Notes: generated by a model from the letters alone, not told the origin. 64,000 nt of DNA from Rugalucina vietnamica (GCA_964017185.1 OZ024874.1:18533957-18597956); one strand, 5' to 3'. Shown: positions 23,869-35,754, counted from the first letter of the stretch. Numbers and translations are program-made.

Positions 23869-24904
23869 AGTATGTTTTATACTTTCTTCAAGTGCAGATA
23901 CGGATGTTTCGTCCGTATCGAAATTTTGACTTTTTTCAAAATTTGGGCGCGGATTCTACGGACACTGCGGATACAACACGTACAGCTATGGTCATATACG
24001 CATACGATACGAATTGTAACGGATATAACGGATAGATACGTAAGACTTGTCCGTAGCGTCCGTCGCATCCGTATGTGCCAATGTGACTGTACTTTGACAA
24101 TATACAGCGGTTACTTACATCTTATTGCAGCGTTTTAAACGCAAGAGAGCGTAACAAATGCGTATCTGAAGGTACATGTTCGTGTCTAAACGTAATAGAT
24201 GGTATCGAAAGGTATGTAGACAAGTTATTTTCCGTATGTATCCGAATATGTCCGTAACTATACCGTATGCATTCGTATTTATAGGTAATTATAATTACCT
24301 AAATTCATTAGGAACAGTTAGCCCCGCCCACTAATTTCTGCGGATTGCTACGTTTAGTACAGTAATTTATCCGGTTTCGAATCTTATCCAGTTCCGAATC
24401 ATGTGGTCGTATTGTCACAAACTACACAGCAGCTGTTCAATTAAAAACAAATATTTTGTATGGTCATGAAGTCTATCTTTTTCTCTTCCTCTGCACGAAG
24501 TCAGATTTTGAAAAGTTATCTGCATGCTAAAAATAAATCTGTTCTGCGAGATGACCTGTCGAATTAGAATGTATATTGCACTTATGTAATTATCCGCAAG
24601 GTGCAGGTTTCCGCAAAATGCATGAACCTTGAACATTATTTTTTTACACTTTTGGTTCCAACATGCGTTCCAACATTAATTATAACACACCAGGAAAACT
24701 GAACTTCATTTATTGATTTTCTGTTGCGTAGGACCTTGTTAATTTTATCTACCAATTTAGCTAGTTTCGGGTCAGTAAAAATTAATTGTGTCGACATAGT
24801 ACATGTACTCGTAAATCTATTAACATCGCAGTACACGTCTTAGCGCTAAACCTAAAGGAACTGAGGAGGGAGTGTTTAAATCTCAGTAAGTATTTTATTT
24901 GATG

Positions 24905-24937
24905 TGTGTGTGTGTGTGTGTGTGCGTGCGTGCGTGT
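24905..24937 (+). repeat. (TG)n microsatellite
   Basis: About ten TG repeats grading into TGCG repeats, close upstream of the SINE at 25010. Confidence 0.9.
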
Positions 24938-25009
24938 CGCCACAATACCACAGTCTTTCATTTGCAATGCAGTTTGTTTGAATTGATGCTTAACGTTATA
25001 GTCCACAGC

Positions 25010-25252
25010 TATGGTCATGTCAGGACTTTGCCCCCATTTTATGGGACTTGTGCCCAAAGTTCTCACCGCTGTGTCTAGTGTGGGTTCGAACCCCGCTCTG
25101 GCCATGTGAGACAAACCAAGTTCTGCTTGCGAGCGTGTCAGGTGGTTTTGTTTTTCTCGGGGTTCTCCCGTTTTCCTCCCACCTACTGATTGGCGCGTCT
25201 CATATGAGCTGAAATAATCATGAAAGGGACGTTAAACTGAATCAAAAAAGGG
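25010..25252 (+). mobile_element. SINE resembling MetaSINE
   Basis: A tRNA-derived head is suggested by a B box GGGTTCGAACCCC at about 25081. It is followed by a conserved central piece CTCGGGGTTCTCCCGTTTTC-CTCCCAC and a 3' part TCTCATATGAGCTGAAATAA with AAAGGGACGTTAAAC and an A-rich tail. The second copy at 25560 shares the same order. The central piece matches my memory of the Meta domain of molluscan MetaSINEs; that identification needs a library search. Confidence 0.75.
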
Positions 25253-25408
25253 TGGGGGCAAGTTAGGATGCCCTGACATCCTAAACTAAACGTGCTTCAA
25301 ATATAACCACACAACAAAGCCAAGAAGGACAGACACTGGGTTCGATCCTGACGTTGAGCGCCGAGTTATGCTTTTTGGTCCTCATATAAGGAATCTAGCA
25401 AAATCTCA

Positions 25409-25410
<2 letters not shown>

Positions 25411-25455
<45 letters not shown>
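25411..25455 (+). repeat. (TC)n microsatellite
   Basis: More than twenty TC repeats between the two SINE copies. Confidence 0.95.
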
Positions 25456-25458
<3 letters not shown>

Positions 25459-25559
25459 ATTGTTCTATTATTTTGATTTCTTCTTTTGACATAGTAGTCT
25501 AGAGAGGAGCTGTTTCCCAAAAAGTAGCTATGCATTTACCAAAACTTAACTAAATAAAT

Positions 25560-25815
25560 GAATGCCAAGCCCCCCACCCCGTTGCCGAGTGGTGAAGAGC
25601 TGATTTCATTAACGCGTTTCATTCGATCGTTTCACCGCTGTGTTTGTTGTGGGCTCATGTGAGACAAGTTCTGCTTGAAGATATGCCAGGGTTTTTTCCC
25701 CTTTTTTCTCGGGGTTCGCCCGTTTTCACCACACCAACTGACTGTCTCGTCTCATATGAGCTAAATGATCTTAAAAGGGACGTAAACTGACCCAAGATAG
25801 ATAGATAAATAAATG
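25560..25815 (+). mobile_element. SINE resembling MetaSINE, second copy
   Basis: Has an A-box-like GTTGCCGAGTGGTGAAG near the start, which the copy at 25010 lacks. The B-box region is damaged. Then TTCTCGGGGTTCGCCCGTTT, TCTCATATGAGCTAAATGAT, AAAGGGACGTAAACTGA and a simple GATA/AATA/AATG tail. Tail and order of parts support a pol III retroposon. Confidence 0.75.
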
Positions 25816-25825
25816 AATGAATTTT

Positions 25826-26040
25826 AAGAGGGGGGGGGGGGGGCTGGAAGATGTTTCCGGGCCTGGATATTATTTTTCTTTATTTTTCTCTCACGACGCG
25901 GTCCTGTCTTTTTATTGGTATATATTACAATACGTAAGATAGTAATACAGAATTTACTCTGCCCTAGATATGTTTTTCGGCGAAAATTGGATCCTGTTTT
26001 TTTTTTTAATCTTCACAGCCCCCCCCCCCTCCCCCCCCTC
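25826..26040 (+). repeat. Homopolymer-rich tracts (poly-G, poly-T, poly-C)
   Basis: A poly-G run near 25831-25843, a T run near 26000 and a C-rich tract at about 26020-26039. The ORF passing through here is an artefact of these tracts. Confidence 0.85.
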
Positions 26041-27136
26041 ATCCCCAATAATAAAAATCAAATGGTCGTTTCCTTACGCAGGTGATTCTTTGTGCAGTCG
26101 ATCTGCATCGCGAACAAAACATGCTGTCTGGATTTCTAGTCTAGTTGACATACTCCTGTTAGATATCTCTGTTTACGCAACATTAAAGCTGTGTTTGAAA
26201 TTCAATGTTAATCAAACAGGTGAAAGTTAAACTCATAAAACATCAACAACAAAACAAACAAACAAACAAACAAACAAAAATGAAAATAACCAATGCACAG
26301 TCCATGATTACCAGCTCATAACTGCAAAAATCTGGAACCAGTTACGCCATAATCGACTTAGAACGAACATGTATTTGTTTTCGATTGACGCCAATATCCA
26401 GAACGTAAGTTATACGTCGTATACATGTACACAGTTTTTGACACTTTTTCTATCTGAAATGGTAAACTGTGTGTAAGTCTTGTTTTATAAAGAAGTAATG
26501 AAGCTACAAACTCAAAATCATAACGCAATAGCGCCAGAGAGTGTCCTGTTTAAAAATTATCGCAAGTGATTCGGAACTGGATAAATGATTCGGAACTGGA
26601 TAAATTGGTGGTCTGCTTCAAAGCCATCGTGTGGCCCACAGAATATTCACAATTAATCAGACTAAAGTTCATTATTTAGAAGAAGGATTATACTTTCTAA
26701 TGGTAAGGTCGAAACCTAGTTTGCTATGAGCAATTATCTGGAAACCACTTCGAAAAAAGAGTGACCCGGAACTGGATAATTTACTGTATCCGCAACTATC
26801 CGCAGCGAACGTAATTGCTAGTGTGACCTAGACATCAAGTATATTTTGTACTTACACCGTGAAGTGATAAGCGAAACACTTCCATCCTGTAGGCCTCTCC
26901 AGAAAATTGTACACTTTGATTTGGCACGATGTTTGACCATGTCTATAATTTCCATATATAATTTGTGGGTAATTAGTCGCACCACCTTTTGTCCCCTCCT
27001 TAGAATCCTGATAAGACTGTGTTAGGCCGGCTGTGGCATCATCCTCGGGTGACTCGCCTGCCGGCAGTGGTGGGAACCCATTTCCAGGACCATTTCCTAG
27101 AATCGTAAAGGTAAGATTATTGATATCGGTGTACTA

Positions 27137-27423
27137 CAGGGTGTCCCAAAACGTAGCCTCTGCAATCTATGTTTACTATGCATTTCATTTTTATAGATAA
27201 CTCAATGGAACTTAGCAAGAATGTTTCAAAGCAATGTCTTGAGATATATAATGATTGCAATTATGTACTACGACTAATATCCGAAACGACCACCATTACA
27301 GTAAATGGTCGTTTTGGGAATCAATCATAATAGCACCACCATTGTGTAAACTATCTTGCTTATATATGTTTTATTTAAAAAGCTATACTCTTTTTGTAGC
27401 GGCTACGCTTTTGGGACACCCTG
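27137..27423. mobile_element. mariner-type MITE
   Basis: A 287-bp element with about 22-bp TIRs: CAGGGTGTCCCAAAACGTAG on the left and the complement of CAGGGTGTCCCAAAAGCGTA on the right, flanked by TA on both sides (27135-27136, 27424-27425). TIRs starting CAGGGTGTCCCAAAA with a TA target are typical of mariner-related elements. No transposase. Confidence 0.85.
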
Positions 27424-27425
27424 TA

Positions 27426-28048
27426 AAATTAGCTCACCGTCATACAGCGTCACTATAGTCTTTAGCAGTCATAAAAAGTGATAGCAACTTTTCCTGCTAT
27501 TCGGGGCGGGTCTGTTTCATCAAAGTGTTAGTTATTTCTTATGGTCATTTACTGTGCAACTTTATGTCGTTGTTATATAAATCAGATTGTGTGTTCACTT
27601 GGAAAGTTTGAAGGTAAACGATGAAATTTGCAAGTATGAATTTTTAATATTCTGTTTTTGGGCAGGATTTTGATGTTTTATACTAACTGTACTGGATACT
27701 GGTCATTTATTGTATTCTACTTCGATAAAGACACTGGAAAGAGGCATGTCTTTAAACGTGCTCGAACGTAATCATTAAGCAAGCTTATGATAGCCCATCC
27801 TTCTACATAGAACTTTAAGTAGATCTTCTTTTAAACGACATTACGGACTAAAACAAAACTCGTGCTACAGGCTGGCATTTTTCAACAATATAATTTAGGG
27901 ATTGGCATTGATTAAAAGCCCAAAAGTACCATTTAGAATCTTTATAACTTGTATCTTGTTTAATTATCCTACTGAGGGTCTTTAATAAGGCGACATCGCA
28001 CCTGATGCTTTGCTCAGAACACATTAATTTCAACCTTTGAAAAGATAG
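27426..28048. other. No feature recognised
   Basis: Unassigned. A 75-codon minus-strand ORF (27848-28072) overlaps the small plus-strand ORF described next and has no recognised motif. Confidence 0.45.
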
Positions 28049-28093
28049 AGTAGCATTAAAAAGAAACTTCATTCATTTGAAATTGATAGCTAC

Positions 28094-28270
28094 ATGAAAG
28101 CACACAAAAGCGACCTACAGGAAAATGATCAAATATTTATCTTGGGAAATAATGTCACAATGATTGATTATGGATACGGCACACTTTTGGTCGTGGAAAA
28201 TAATATTCTGGATATTGCGGTTCTGAAAGTTGATGATGTCTGGAATCTAATCATAAACGTTTCTGAATAA
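28094..28270 (+). CDS. Small ORF of 58 codons, unknown (possible exon or gene relic)
   Basis: ATG at 28094 to TAA at 28268; the frame is open upstream to 28049. The protein is acidic at the start and then hydrophobic: ...QIFILGNNVTMIDYGYGTLL-VVENNILDIAVLKVDDVW. The phrase NNILDIAVLKVD resembles the strand around the catalytic Asp of trypsin-fold proteases (DIAVLKV), but no His or Ser triad residue can be shown. It could be a C-terminal exon, a decayed gene fragment or chance. No splice acceptor or poly(A) signal was firmly identified. Confidence 0.25.
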   Translation: MKAHKSDLQENDQIFILGNNVTMIDYGYGTLLVVENNILDIAVLKVDDVWNLIINVSE

Positions 28271-28881
28271 AAGTACAGCGAGCATGCATGATACTCCGCC
28301 TATATATGCTTATGAATGTTATAATATTACTTATCTGAATCTTTATAATATGTGTATATATGTTGTCATGAAATTTCTAATAAATAAATACCCCGCAAAG
28401 AAAATGTGGGTCAAACTAATTGTATTCATTGACAAGGTAAAAATGTTACTTTCCAACCCATCATTTGTGATTAAAATGAATTTCATCAAACTCTAATAGC
28501 AGATTGAAATTTTAAAACAAAGACCATAACTCTGTGGCTGATGGGCAAAACCCTCTCCACAACTCTCGTACAAATATTGTAGAACTTCAAGATTAAGTTC
28601 ATAATTTAAACTCAAACATGCTCAGGTTTAATATTTTGCCAAATTAATCCATATACAATCGCAACCTACACATATCTTAAAACCAATTCATACACTAAAA
28701 GAACCTTGAGCAGACCGTTGAGTAAAATAAAGAAATAAAACAAAGTATACATATTTTGTTTCAATTATATTGACTGCTGTTATTTTGCGCACCACTTTGA
28801 GTTTGGTATCTTCTGTAGATGTATACAGAAGATCCAGTAATGATTATAAATATAAATGTATTTGTGTAATTCATCAGAATA
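28271..28881. other. No feature recognised
   Basis: AT-rich, unassigned. The 70-codon ORF at 28284-28496 is Lys/Ile/Asn-rich and looks like chance. Confidence 0.45.
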
Positions 28882-29130
28882 ACATGTCCGTATAATGTAT
28901 GCCCCCTTAAAACCTACTTTTATATAGCAAAAATGGGGTATGCAGGGGTAAACCTATTTTTTCTTATTTTTGCTCTAAAACATAGATTGTGCGAGGCGGT
29001 TCTAACGTGAACACACAATCTATGTTTTGAGCAAAAAGATTAAAAATATCAAATATTTTCCAAAGTAATTTTTCAATTATTAAAGCTGAAAAAACTTCTG
29101 TACATTGCATGGGCAGGTTTACTCACCCGT
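28882..29130. mobile_element. MITE family D, reverse copy
   Basis: Inverted relative to 38279-38556: ACATGTCCGTATAATGTATG start, TATGCAGGGGTAAACCTATT segment, then the palindrome TTTTGCTCTAAAACATAGAT ... ATCTATGTTTTGAGCAAAAA. The loop side is shortened to GCGAGGCGGTTCTAACGTGA, so the central arms are only partly paired. Ends near GCATGGGCAGG. Confidence 0.75.
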
Positions 29131-29185
29131 TATAACTTTTTCCATGTACATCTTATTAGTCCTTTTCATCTCTTTCCTTATGAAC

Positions 29186-29490
29186 GATCTACGAGGGCTG
29201 TAATCTACATCTGGTAATGACAGGTCAGCCATGTCTAGCATCATCTTTTCTATTTATACGAGGGCTGTTATAATTCTCTGTTGATGTCGTCAAATACTCT
29301 TCCTTTCCCTTCAATATATATGAAGCTTGCTATAATTTTCTGGTAATGACAAAGAATATTCTTCTTTTCTTATCAGTGTATACGAGGGCTGTTATAACTT
29401 ATTGGTAATGTCAGAAGTCATACTTCTTTCTTTATCAATATATATATACAAGGGCTGTTAAAATCCACTGTGAATGTCATATAACAGCCT
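29186..29490 (+). repeat. Minisatellite with TACGAGGGCTGTTATAA units
   Basis: Five diverged units of about 60-78 bp, each starting ACGAGGGCTGT (or ATGAAGCTTGCT, ACAAGGGCTGT), then about 12 bp, then a TGGTAATGTC-like block and a pyrimidine-rich TTCTTTC block. A lone ACGAGGGCATTAAA at 31311 may be a stray unit. Confidence 0.7.
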
Positions 29491-30547
29491 TGCTTGAACT
29501 CTATCAGCACTGTCTTCGTGGAATTCTTCTAACACATTAATCACTATTCTGGTTTCGAATAGTGGCTAGATTCACTTCTAATCAACTTATTCTTCACTGA
29601 AACTGAAGTATAATTTTCTCATCTATTGTCGCCTTAATTAAGATTTGAATCTACATTATATGTTTTTGGAATAAGTATCAGACGATTATTTATGTCTGGT
29701 GTGTTAGCAAAGAAAAATAACAATTACATGTATTTCATAGCCAGTCGTACTTATCGAGAGTTGACGAAACATGTTAGTGAAGGTCTTCACGTTTATCACA
29801 TGAATAAGCCACCTTTGACGACTTTACTGGTAACTAAAAGGAATAGTGGGGGAAAAAAGATTACATTACTGTGAAATATCGCGATTAACGCGAGATGTTG
29901 GAGGGCAGATGACAATGTGTTCATTCAAGAAGGCATTAATGTACACGAACTTAGACTTCCGTTAGTATTATATCATTTTCATATTTTAGTTTGAATTGAT
30001 ATTTGGAGGAAATGATTGTTTATTAACTGATTGGGTACAAATTATCTGCTTGGTAGATTGTTTGATCGATTGATTTCTTTGATTGATTGATTGATTGATT
30101 CGTCGATTTTTAGCGAATTTGTTTAGTTCGTTTCTTTCAAACGAACAGATGATGAACTCAATCAGCTACTTAAGTGCGAGCAAAAGTTGTGCATTGACAG
30201 CCATATAAGAATTTACTTACAGCTTCGTATAAATGAAATATTTCCTTGTATGAAAAAATTATTCGATTCGATTAAAACTACATACACTCCAGTTGGCATT
30301 GCCACGCTAGGTCAAATATCTGCATATCAGTTCATTGACGCAGAATTCAGGGCGACATACGCTCAGACAATATCGATGGCTTTTCTAAGCTGTTGCAGAA
30401 TCGCATATCATTAAGTCAAATTACTATAGGCATTTGATTGAGGACCTGCTTCGTGGATAATTGAGCTATACTATCAGACAATGCTTCATTTATCCTAAGA
30501 ACAGCGCGATAGGAAACCGGTGTGGTGTACTTCGATTAAAAAAATAA
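29491..30547. other. No feature recognised
   Basis: Unassigned. A short ATTGATTG-type tract lies near 30063-30100. ORFs at 29692 and 30187 show no domain features. Confidence 0.45.
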
Positions 30548-30640
30548 AACTGAGATCCTTTAAGAGCAATGAACATATTAATGAGAAAGGAGTGGGTCAT
30601 ATCGCGGTTTCCTAATGTCTTCCTAATCACAGAAACAAAC
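30548..30640 (-). repeat. Dispersed repeat family E, short copy
   Basis: Reads GAGATCCTTTAAGAGCAATG, then ATTAATGAGAAAGGAGTGGG and TCATATCGCGGTTTCC. Truncated after this point. Confidence 0.65.
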
Positions 30641-31464
30641 AAATGTAAGCAATATGTGATAAAGCAGAACTGAGAACTCAACTATGACGTCAACGCTGAA
30701 GTACCGGAGCAAACGAAAGCCATGACATGTTAGTAACTTGTGCGGCCTTTATCTCAATCCATAGTCAGGTCCCTCCAACATGTAAGACACTTTGAAGTCG
30801 GGACCATCAATGAGTATGAGGCACGATATACAAGCGTGCGTTTAAAGAGGAAAGCAAAGCTTTCGACAATATTTTATTCGTTATTGTTTTGACTTTCACG
30901 TTGTGGGTAGTAAACGACCAATGCTTTGAATAAAAGGCTAATATATAACATGAGTACAATGACGCCTCCACAAAATGTAGACGGGCTGCAAAGTGAGGAA
31001 TACCAATTGATACATGTATTAGTCTCCGATCTGTCATTGACCCTAGAAAAGTAAAACTAATTTGTTAATTGATTTTGATATGGCTAATGGTTTATTCAAG
31101 GTCCATGGGCTGCTGTAAGTACCAATCCATTAATAATGCAATTAATGTTAAGTATAATGTGATTTTTGTGGAATGTGTTTGTTATGCTTCCGTTGTTGAA
31201 AAGAGATCGTGGTTTGTTTTTGCGGGGTATATTTTAGAAAAAGTAAAAGATTGATTCTTGCATTTGCAAGAACGATATGTATTTGCCAGCATAATGCATA
31301 CATGTATATATACGAGGGCATTAAACGCATGAGTTGTATTTAGTCTTTATTTATGACTGGATAAAAGATTAGTTATATACTTTCTTTTATTTACGTGTTA
31401 CCTCCGCCGCCACATGCAAGAGAAAATACATGTACTTTGAACGTCAATTATTAAATGAATTTAC

Positions 31465-31468
<4 letters not shown>
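30641..31468. other. No feature recognised
   Basis: Unassigned sequence between a family E fragment and the microsatellite at 31469. Confidence 0.45.
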
Positions 31469-31524
<56 letters not shown>

Positions 31525-31534
31525 CGTATGTCTC

Positions 31535-31586
<52 letters not shown>
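31469..31586 (+). repeat. Compound (TC)n-(TCTG)n microsatellite
   Basis: About 25 TC repeats followed by about thirteen TCTG repeats. The 90-codon ORF across it encodes only SL and SVCL repeats and is not a gene. Confidence 0.95.
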
Positions 31587-31587
<1 letters not shown>

Positions 31588-31604
31588 TATGTTGTTCGTA
31601 TCAT

Positions 31605-31790
31605 TTTGGTCATGTAATTGTTTTATATTAATACATCACCACATATTTTGCCATATTTTGTTTGCTTATATTGTCTGTATTGTTTGTAACGTTGTAAAAT
31701 GAGGGCCCCAAGGAAGATTGGTACACAACCAATTGGGTCACCCTCTTGAAATAAAGTATTTACTTACTTACTTACTTACTTACTTTATTC
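31605..31790 (+). mobile_element. Probable 3' end of a non-LTR retrotransposon
   Basis: Ends GGGTCACCCTCTTGAAATAA then AGTATTTACTTACTTAC, that is, an AATAAA signal running straight into a (TTAC)n tail. This is the usual 3' organisation of many animal LINEs and is matched in style by the LINE tail at 58880-58953. An inverted pair, GGTACACAACC / AATTGGGTCACC, lies before it. No coding part is present. Confidence 0.55.
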
Positions 31791-32300
31791 AGTATTATTT
31801 ACAGATATAAATTTGAAGTGCCCTTATTTCTAAATCAAATCATGATTTTGGAACATATAATGATGCCATCACAACATCGTCGATTTCAACTAGATTTTAT
31901 TATTCCTTTTCAAACATTTGCTAATATACAAATGACTTCAATGGCTATGGCTGGTTTTATTGACATCCATTCTTGGATTAATTTTTCAGGCTGCACATTA
32001 ATGGCTGTTATATGTCCATTAACGATGGACACGTAAAGACGAGAGTCGTTAATGCCAATGAACGGAAGCAATGCACGATAAACCAAACACACGAGCAAAT
32101 GTGCAATACATGGTCCTAGTCAACTTGAGGATAGATCATATCCGATCAAAAACGCATTACATTTAGTTCCAATATTTCCTATGCTTATTAGCTATCCTTT
32201 GAACGTTTGTGGCTAATTTAAATTTTAGTATTTGCTTGAGTATACAAACGTGACGCTGTTGTGACCTTCTTTCAGCGACATAACCCACATTATCCTGTTG
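31791..32300. other. No feature recognised
   Basis: Unassigned. Overlapping ORFs on both strands (31818-32036, 31910-32098) have no recognised motif. Confidence 0.45.
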
Positions 32301-32493
32301 TCCACTTTGCCGGACAAAGGCAACCAGTATAGCCCAAGATGTGGCGCCGCAGGGCCCCATCTGGGGAATTTTGGTTTGCTCAGAGGGTTTTCATTGAAAA
32401 ACAAACTAAAAACAAATCACACCTGATGCCGTTACAACTTAAAATGGACTCACTTAACAATAATGATGGACAAGTCTTTTCGTCACAAATGGG
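32301..32493. mobile_element. MITE family C, decayed reverse copy
   Basis: Carries GTGGCGCCGCAGGGCCCCAT (a damaged palindrome), TTTTCATTGAAAAACAAACT, CACCTGATGCCGTTACAACT and the outer block GTCACAAATGGGTAAA. The central stem has lost pairing, and flanking TTAA sites are not intact. Confidence 0.65.
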
Positions 32494-32869
32494 TAAAACA
32501 TCATCAGTAATGGTAGTCATCGGAAGAGTAAAAGGACAAGACAATAAGTCAACGGTAATGATGTAGCCATTTACAAATGAGTAGCGTTATGACATAAATT
32601 GCTCCCATGTAGGCCCGATTCTGTGACAATAAACCAAAATGATGACCTGAGACCCTAACTTTATTTAAAAATTAGAGGTACTGTACAAGTACCATCAAAA
32701 TCGCGCCAATGTTTTTCAGTATTGTAGGGATCTCGTTTTCTCCCCGGAATCGACGTGGCTAAATGGTTTCCATTAAAATACACATTAACTCATTACGTAA
32801 TACCCTCGTGTCAGATTCTTTAATGTAAATGTCAGTCGTGAAAAGGAGGACATTATACAGTGATCTTGA
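32494..32869. other. No feature recognised
   Basis: Unassigned spacer. Confidence 0.45.
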
Positions 32870-32996
32870 GCTTTGAATTTGAAGTCGGTTTACTGGGTGC
32901 TCGGGTTACGGTGCGCATGGTTCGGAATGACGTTTTTCCTTTGGCTCAGCATGGATTTCTGTCCAGTGGGACTTAGGTTTGAATCCCGTCTTGTAC

Positions 32997-33052
<56 letters not shown>
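32870..33052 (+). mobile_element. tRNA-derived SINE-like sequence ending in poly-T
   Basis: An A-box-like TGGCTCAGCATGG at 32942 and a B-box-like GGTTTGAATCC at about 32969 are followed within 25 bp by a run of about 52 T (from 32999). A short T run terminates pol III; one this long is more likely a microsatellite that grew from a terminator. Whether this is a tRNA relic or a SINE head cannot be settled by eye. Confidence 0.5.
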
Positions 33053-33147
33053 CAAGCTATGCGTAATACCCTAGTAACAACTCTCGTTAAACAAAGTATT
33101 TATTTTAATAACTTACACAAAAACACAAATGACTGTTATGAACACAG

Positions 33148-33204
33148 ATGACTGCATTGAACACGAGACTGCATTGAACACGAGACTGCATTGAACACTG
33201 ATAC
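33148..33204 (+). repeat. 17-bp tandem repeat, three copies
   Basis: ACTGCATTGAACACGAG is repeated two to three times with a final variant ending CACTGATA. Unit 2 of the segmental duplication has only one, so the expansion is local. Confidence 0.85.
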
Positions 33205-33678
33205 CTGCTTTGAATGTGATTAACCTTGTTTGCGAAAATAAGAAAATGAATCTGTGGACCCCTTCTTTTGATGGAGAAGATATTTGATACTTGGGGATAC
33301 AGTAGACTGGTATCAGTCCACAAAATGAAACAATATCACTTGACAAACAATTAGAAGTCAAGAAATGTCCATCAGATTCAAAATGCTTCTATTTACTATC
33401 AAAGTCAGATTTAGTGGCCATGTATTTCAGATAATGGGGAAGTAATAAAGTACCATAGTAATAGCCCTTCATTGGTTATGTACCTTTCAGTAAGAAGAAT
33501 ATCTGGTAGAGTCAAATATCTAAATACATGGCCTGAATGCCAGGCTAGGGAATACAATAGCAGCAACCAGAATTTATTGCATAAAGGTTGTACTGCGTGG
33601 CATAGGTCAAGAAATACGAGTGCTTTCGAACGTCTCTCGGTGCGTTCGAACTTTCATTTCTATACACACACAGATTAA

Positions 33679-33899
33679 CCCATATTTGACGAATGGATTT
33701 TCCCATCATTATCATTTGGATGAGTCCACTTTCATTTTAGGGGGTGTTAGGTGAGATTTTAAATTTTTATCTCATTTTTCGGTGAAATTTCTTTAAGCAA
33801 ACAGAATAGCCCCAGATGGGACGCCGCGTTCTGCGGCGTCACATCTGGGGCTATACTGTTTGCCTATGTCCCATAAAAGGGACATCGGGCTTAAATGAG
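33679..33899. mobile_element. MITE family C, complete copy
   Basis: TTAA on both sides (33675-33678 and 33900-33903). Palindrome arms CAGAATAGCCCCAGATGGGA and CGCCGCG around a TTC loop. At the homologous place in duplication unit 2 (near 37313) there is a single TTAA and no element, which directly shows insertion into TTAA with duplication of the target. Confidence 0.9.
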
Positions 33900-34199
33900 T
33901 TAACTTGACTGGCTACCGTCGTTAAATTTAATGTTTTATTTTGTTTTTAAAAGAATGACAATCTAAATATGACTAAACATCAGGTATTCTAAAATACTAA
34001 CTTCTAGACAAGACAAAATTTTGAAGAGATAAGAAAGATAGCTCTGTGGTAGACATGGTAGAAACGGTCTTATTCTGGTTATTTTTCTTTGTAAAAAGAA
34101 TAGAGGTAAAACATACTGAGGATTCATAAACTGATTTCGTCGATTTCGTTGATTTCGTTAGCCTTGTAAAATGCCGGCATTTTCAATATCCCATATTTG

Positions 34200-34408
34200 A
34201 CGAATGGATTCTCCCATCGTTATCAATTGGGTGAGTCCATTTCCACTTTTAGGGGCGTCAGGAGTGATTTTTAAATTTTATTCAATTTTTCGATGAAAAT
34301 TCTCTAAGCAAACAGAATAGCCCCAGATGGGACGCCGTGTTCTGCGGCGTCACATCTGGGGCTATTCTGTTTACCTATGTCCAAACAGGGGCGCCATGCT
34401 TAAATGAG
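34200..34408. mobile_element. MITE family C, complete copy
   Basis: 209 bp. The right flank is TTAA (34409-34412); the left flank is now ATAT. The homologous site in unit 2 near 37360 reads CATTAATAAACACTT, an empty TTAA site. The palindrome is intact except for one pair (CGCCGTG versus TGCGGCG). Confidence 0.85.
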
Positions 34409-35754
34409 TTAATATACACTTATTATCCTGGGAGATGCAAGAGCACACTACAGACAAAACCTGCCAATCTCAGATATGACTTTAAAACAGCTGAATGCAC
34501 AGTGCCACAACAGCTGGGCATTTTTCACTTTCCTTAAATGTACTAGATGGGAGCATTTTGGCATTTGAAGTCTTATAAGCTTACATGTTTTTTTGTGTGT
34601 GAGTTCTTTCTTTCTGGCATGTGCACTGATCATTAGAAAGAGACATAATCAATGTCAGTCACACCACTTTGTCAATGCATGACAAAAACCATAGTCTGTG
34701 ACAAGTGTCTTTAGCACCGTTTGATAGAGATATGGCTCCAGTAGCCAGAATATTTCTTTCCCTGAAGAGCTTTAGTAAATACAATGGTGTAATAAAATGG
34801 GATAATTACTTGCCAAATGCACTGCTTGGATTAGGTTTAAAGTAAAATCTGAATGTATTCGATGATTCTTAAAGACTGTGCCCCATGCGAGAAGTAATCA
34901 ATTTAATATCTTACATTGTTGTCTACCCGATGATTACATTGTGCATTTTTACACGAGACTAATACTAGTAGTTACATGTATAACATGTCATAAAATTGAC
35001 AATATGTGTGGTTTGTGTTTTGCGTATGCCACAAGAATTGCAATTCTTAATGTGCAAAATAGGTGAGAACGCTTAGAAAAACAGTGCTGTTTAGGGAAAA
35101 CGCGCAACTCTTAAGTTTGCTTAAAATCACATTGATAAACGGAATTTAAGGGGAAAATGACAACGGGATTTAAAAGGTTGCAGTTTTAATCAATCTACGA
35201 GTCGTAGTGAGTCGATTATCTTTTTCAAAGATGATAAAAGTCACAGTTCACATATGTGACAAACAAATTCATTCATCATTGTATCTTCTTGAAGTACAGT
35301 ATCAGGATTATCTTTGAGTATCCGATCTATTCTCAATTGTATGCAAATCTTTAACGTGACTTGGTATCATTTACTAGAAACCCTTTGATGAAACAGGCGC
35401 ATCGATTTTATCTCAGACTCGTTATTTAAAGCATTGTTCATCTTTCTTAGGGATTTGGAGATTATTACTATCATGAATTTTTGCAAGTGCAATAATAATA
35501 TAGTCATATGCAATGCATTCTAAGCAGGCGCTTAATGTTTTACATTACTATGCAGTATCTTTGCTATAATTGTCTTGTGCTTTAGCTTTGCATTAAATGG
35601 TCTACATTTCCCAAACCCAGTCTTTATCATTATTTTATTTACCTTTAAATGAACAAGTTAAAGAATTAATGTTAAGATTAATAAGTTTAATCAGATATTA
35701 ATTCTAAGGAGTTAGCTGCTCTTATGCACTTTACTTACAATTAAGGTTTTCCCT

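Larger units (their letters stand above)
22991..26828. mobile_element. TIR-bounded element of 3.8 kb with iterated internal motif
   Basis: The left end, GGTCACACAAGCACTTACGG then TCGCTGCGGA, matches the complement of the right end (TCCGCAGCGAACGTAATTGC then TAGTGTGACC) over about 30 bp with few mismatches. TA lies on both flanks (22989-22990 and 26829-26830). Within 22991-23270 and 23890-24290 a TCCGTAT-type motif recurs every 10-20 bp on both strands. A second inverted pair, TTATCCAGTTCCGAATCAT at 24386 against ATGATTCGGAACTGGATAA at 26585, lies inside. The interior also holds a GATC-rich tract, two SINEs and microsatellites, but no transposase-like ORF. Confidence 0.6.

Noticed and set aside
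31430-31702. 90-codon ORF with SLSLSL and SVCL repeats
   Set aside because: A direct translation of the (TC)n and (TCTG)n microsatellites.
32873-33151. 92-codon ORF with a poly-Phe run
   Set aside because: It crosses a run of about 52 T; the rest has no motif.
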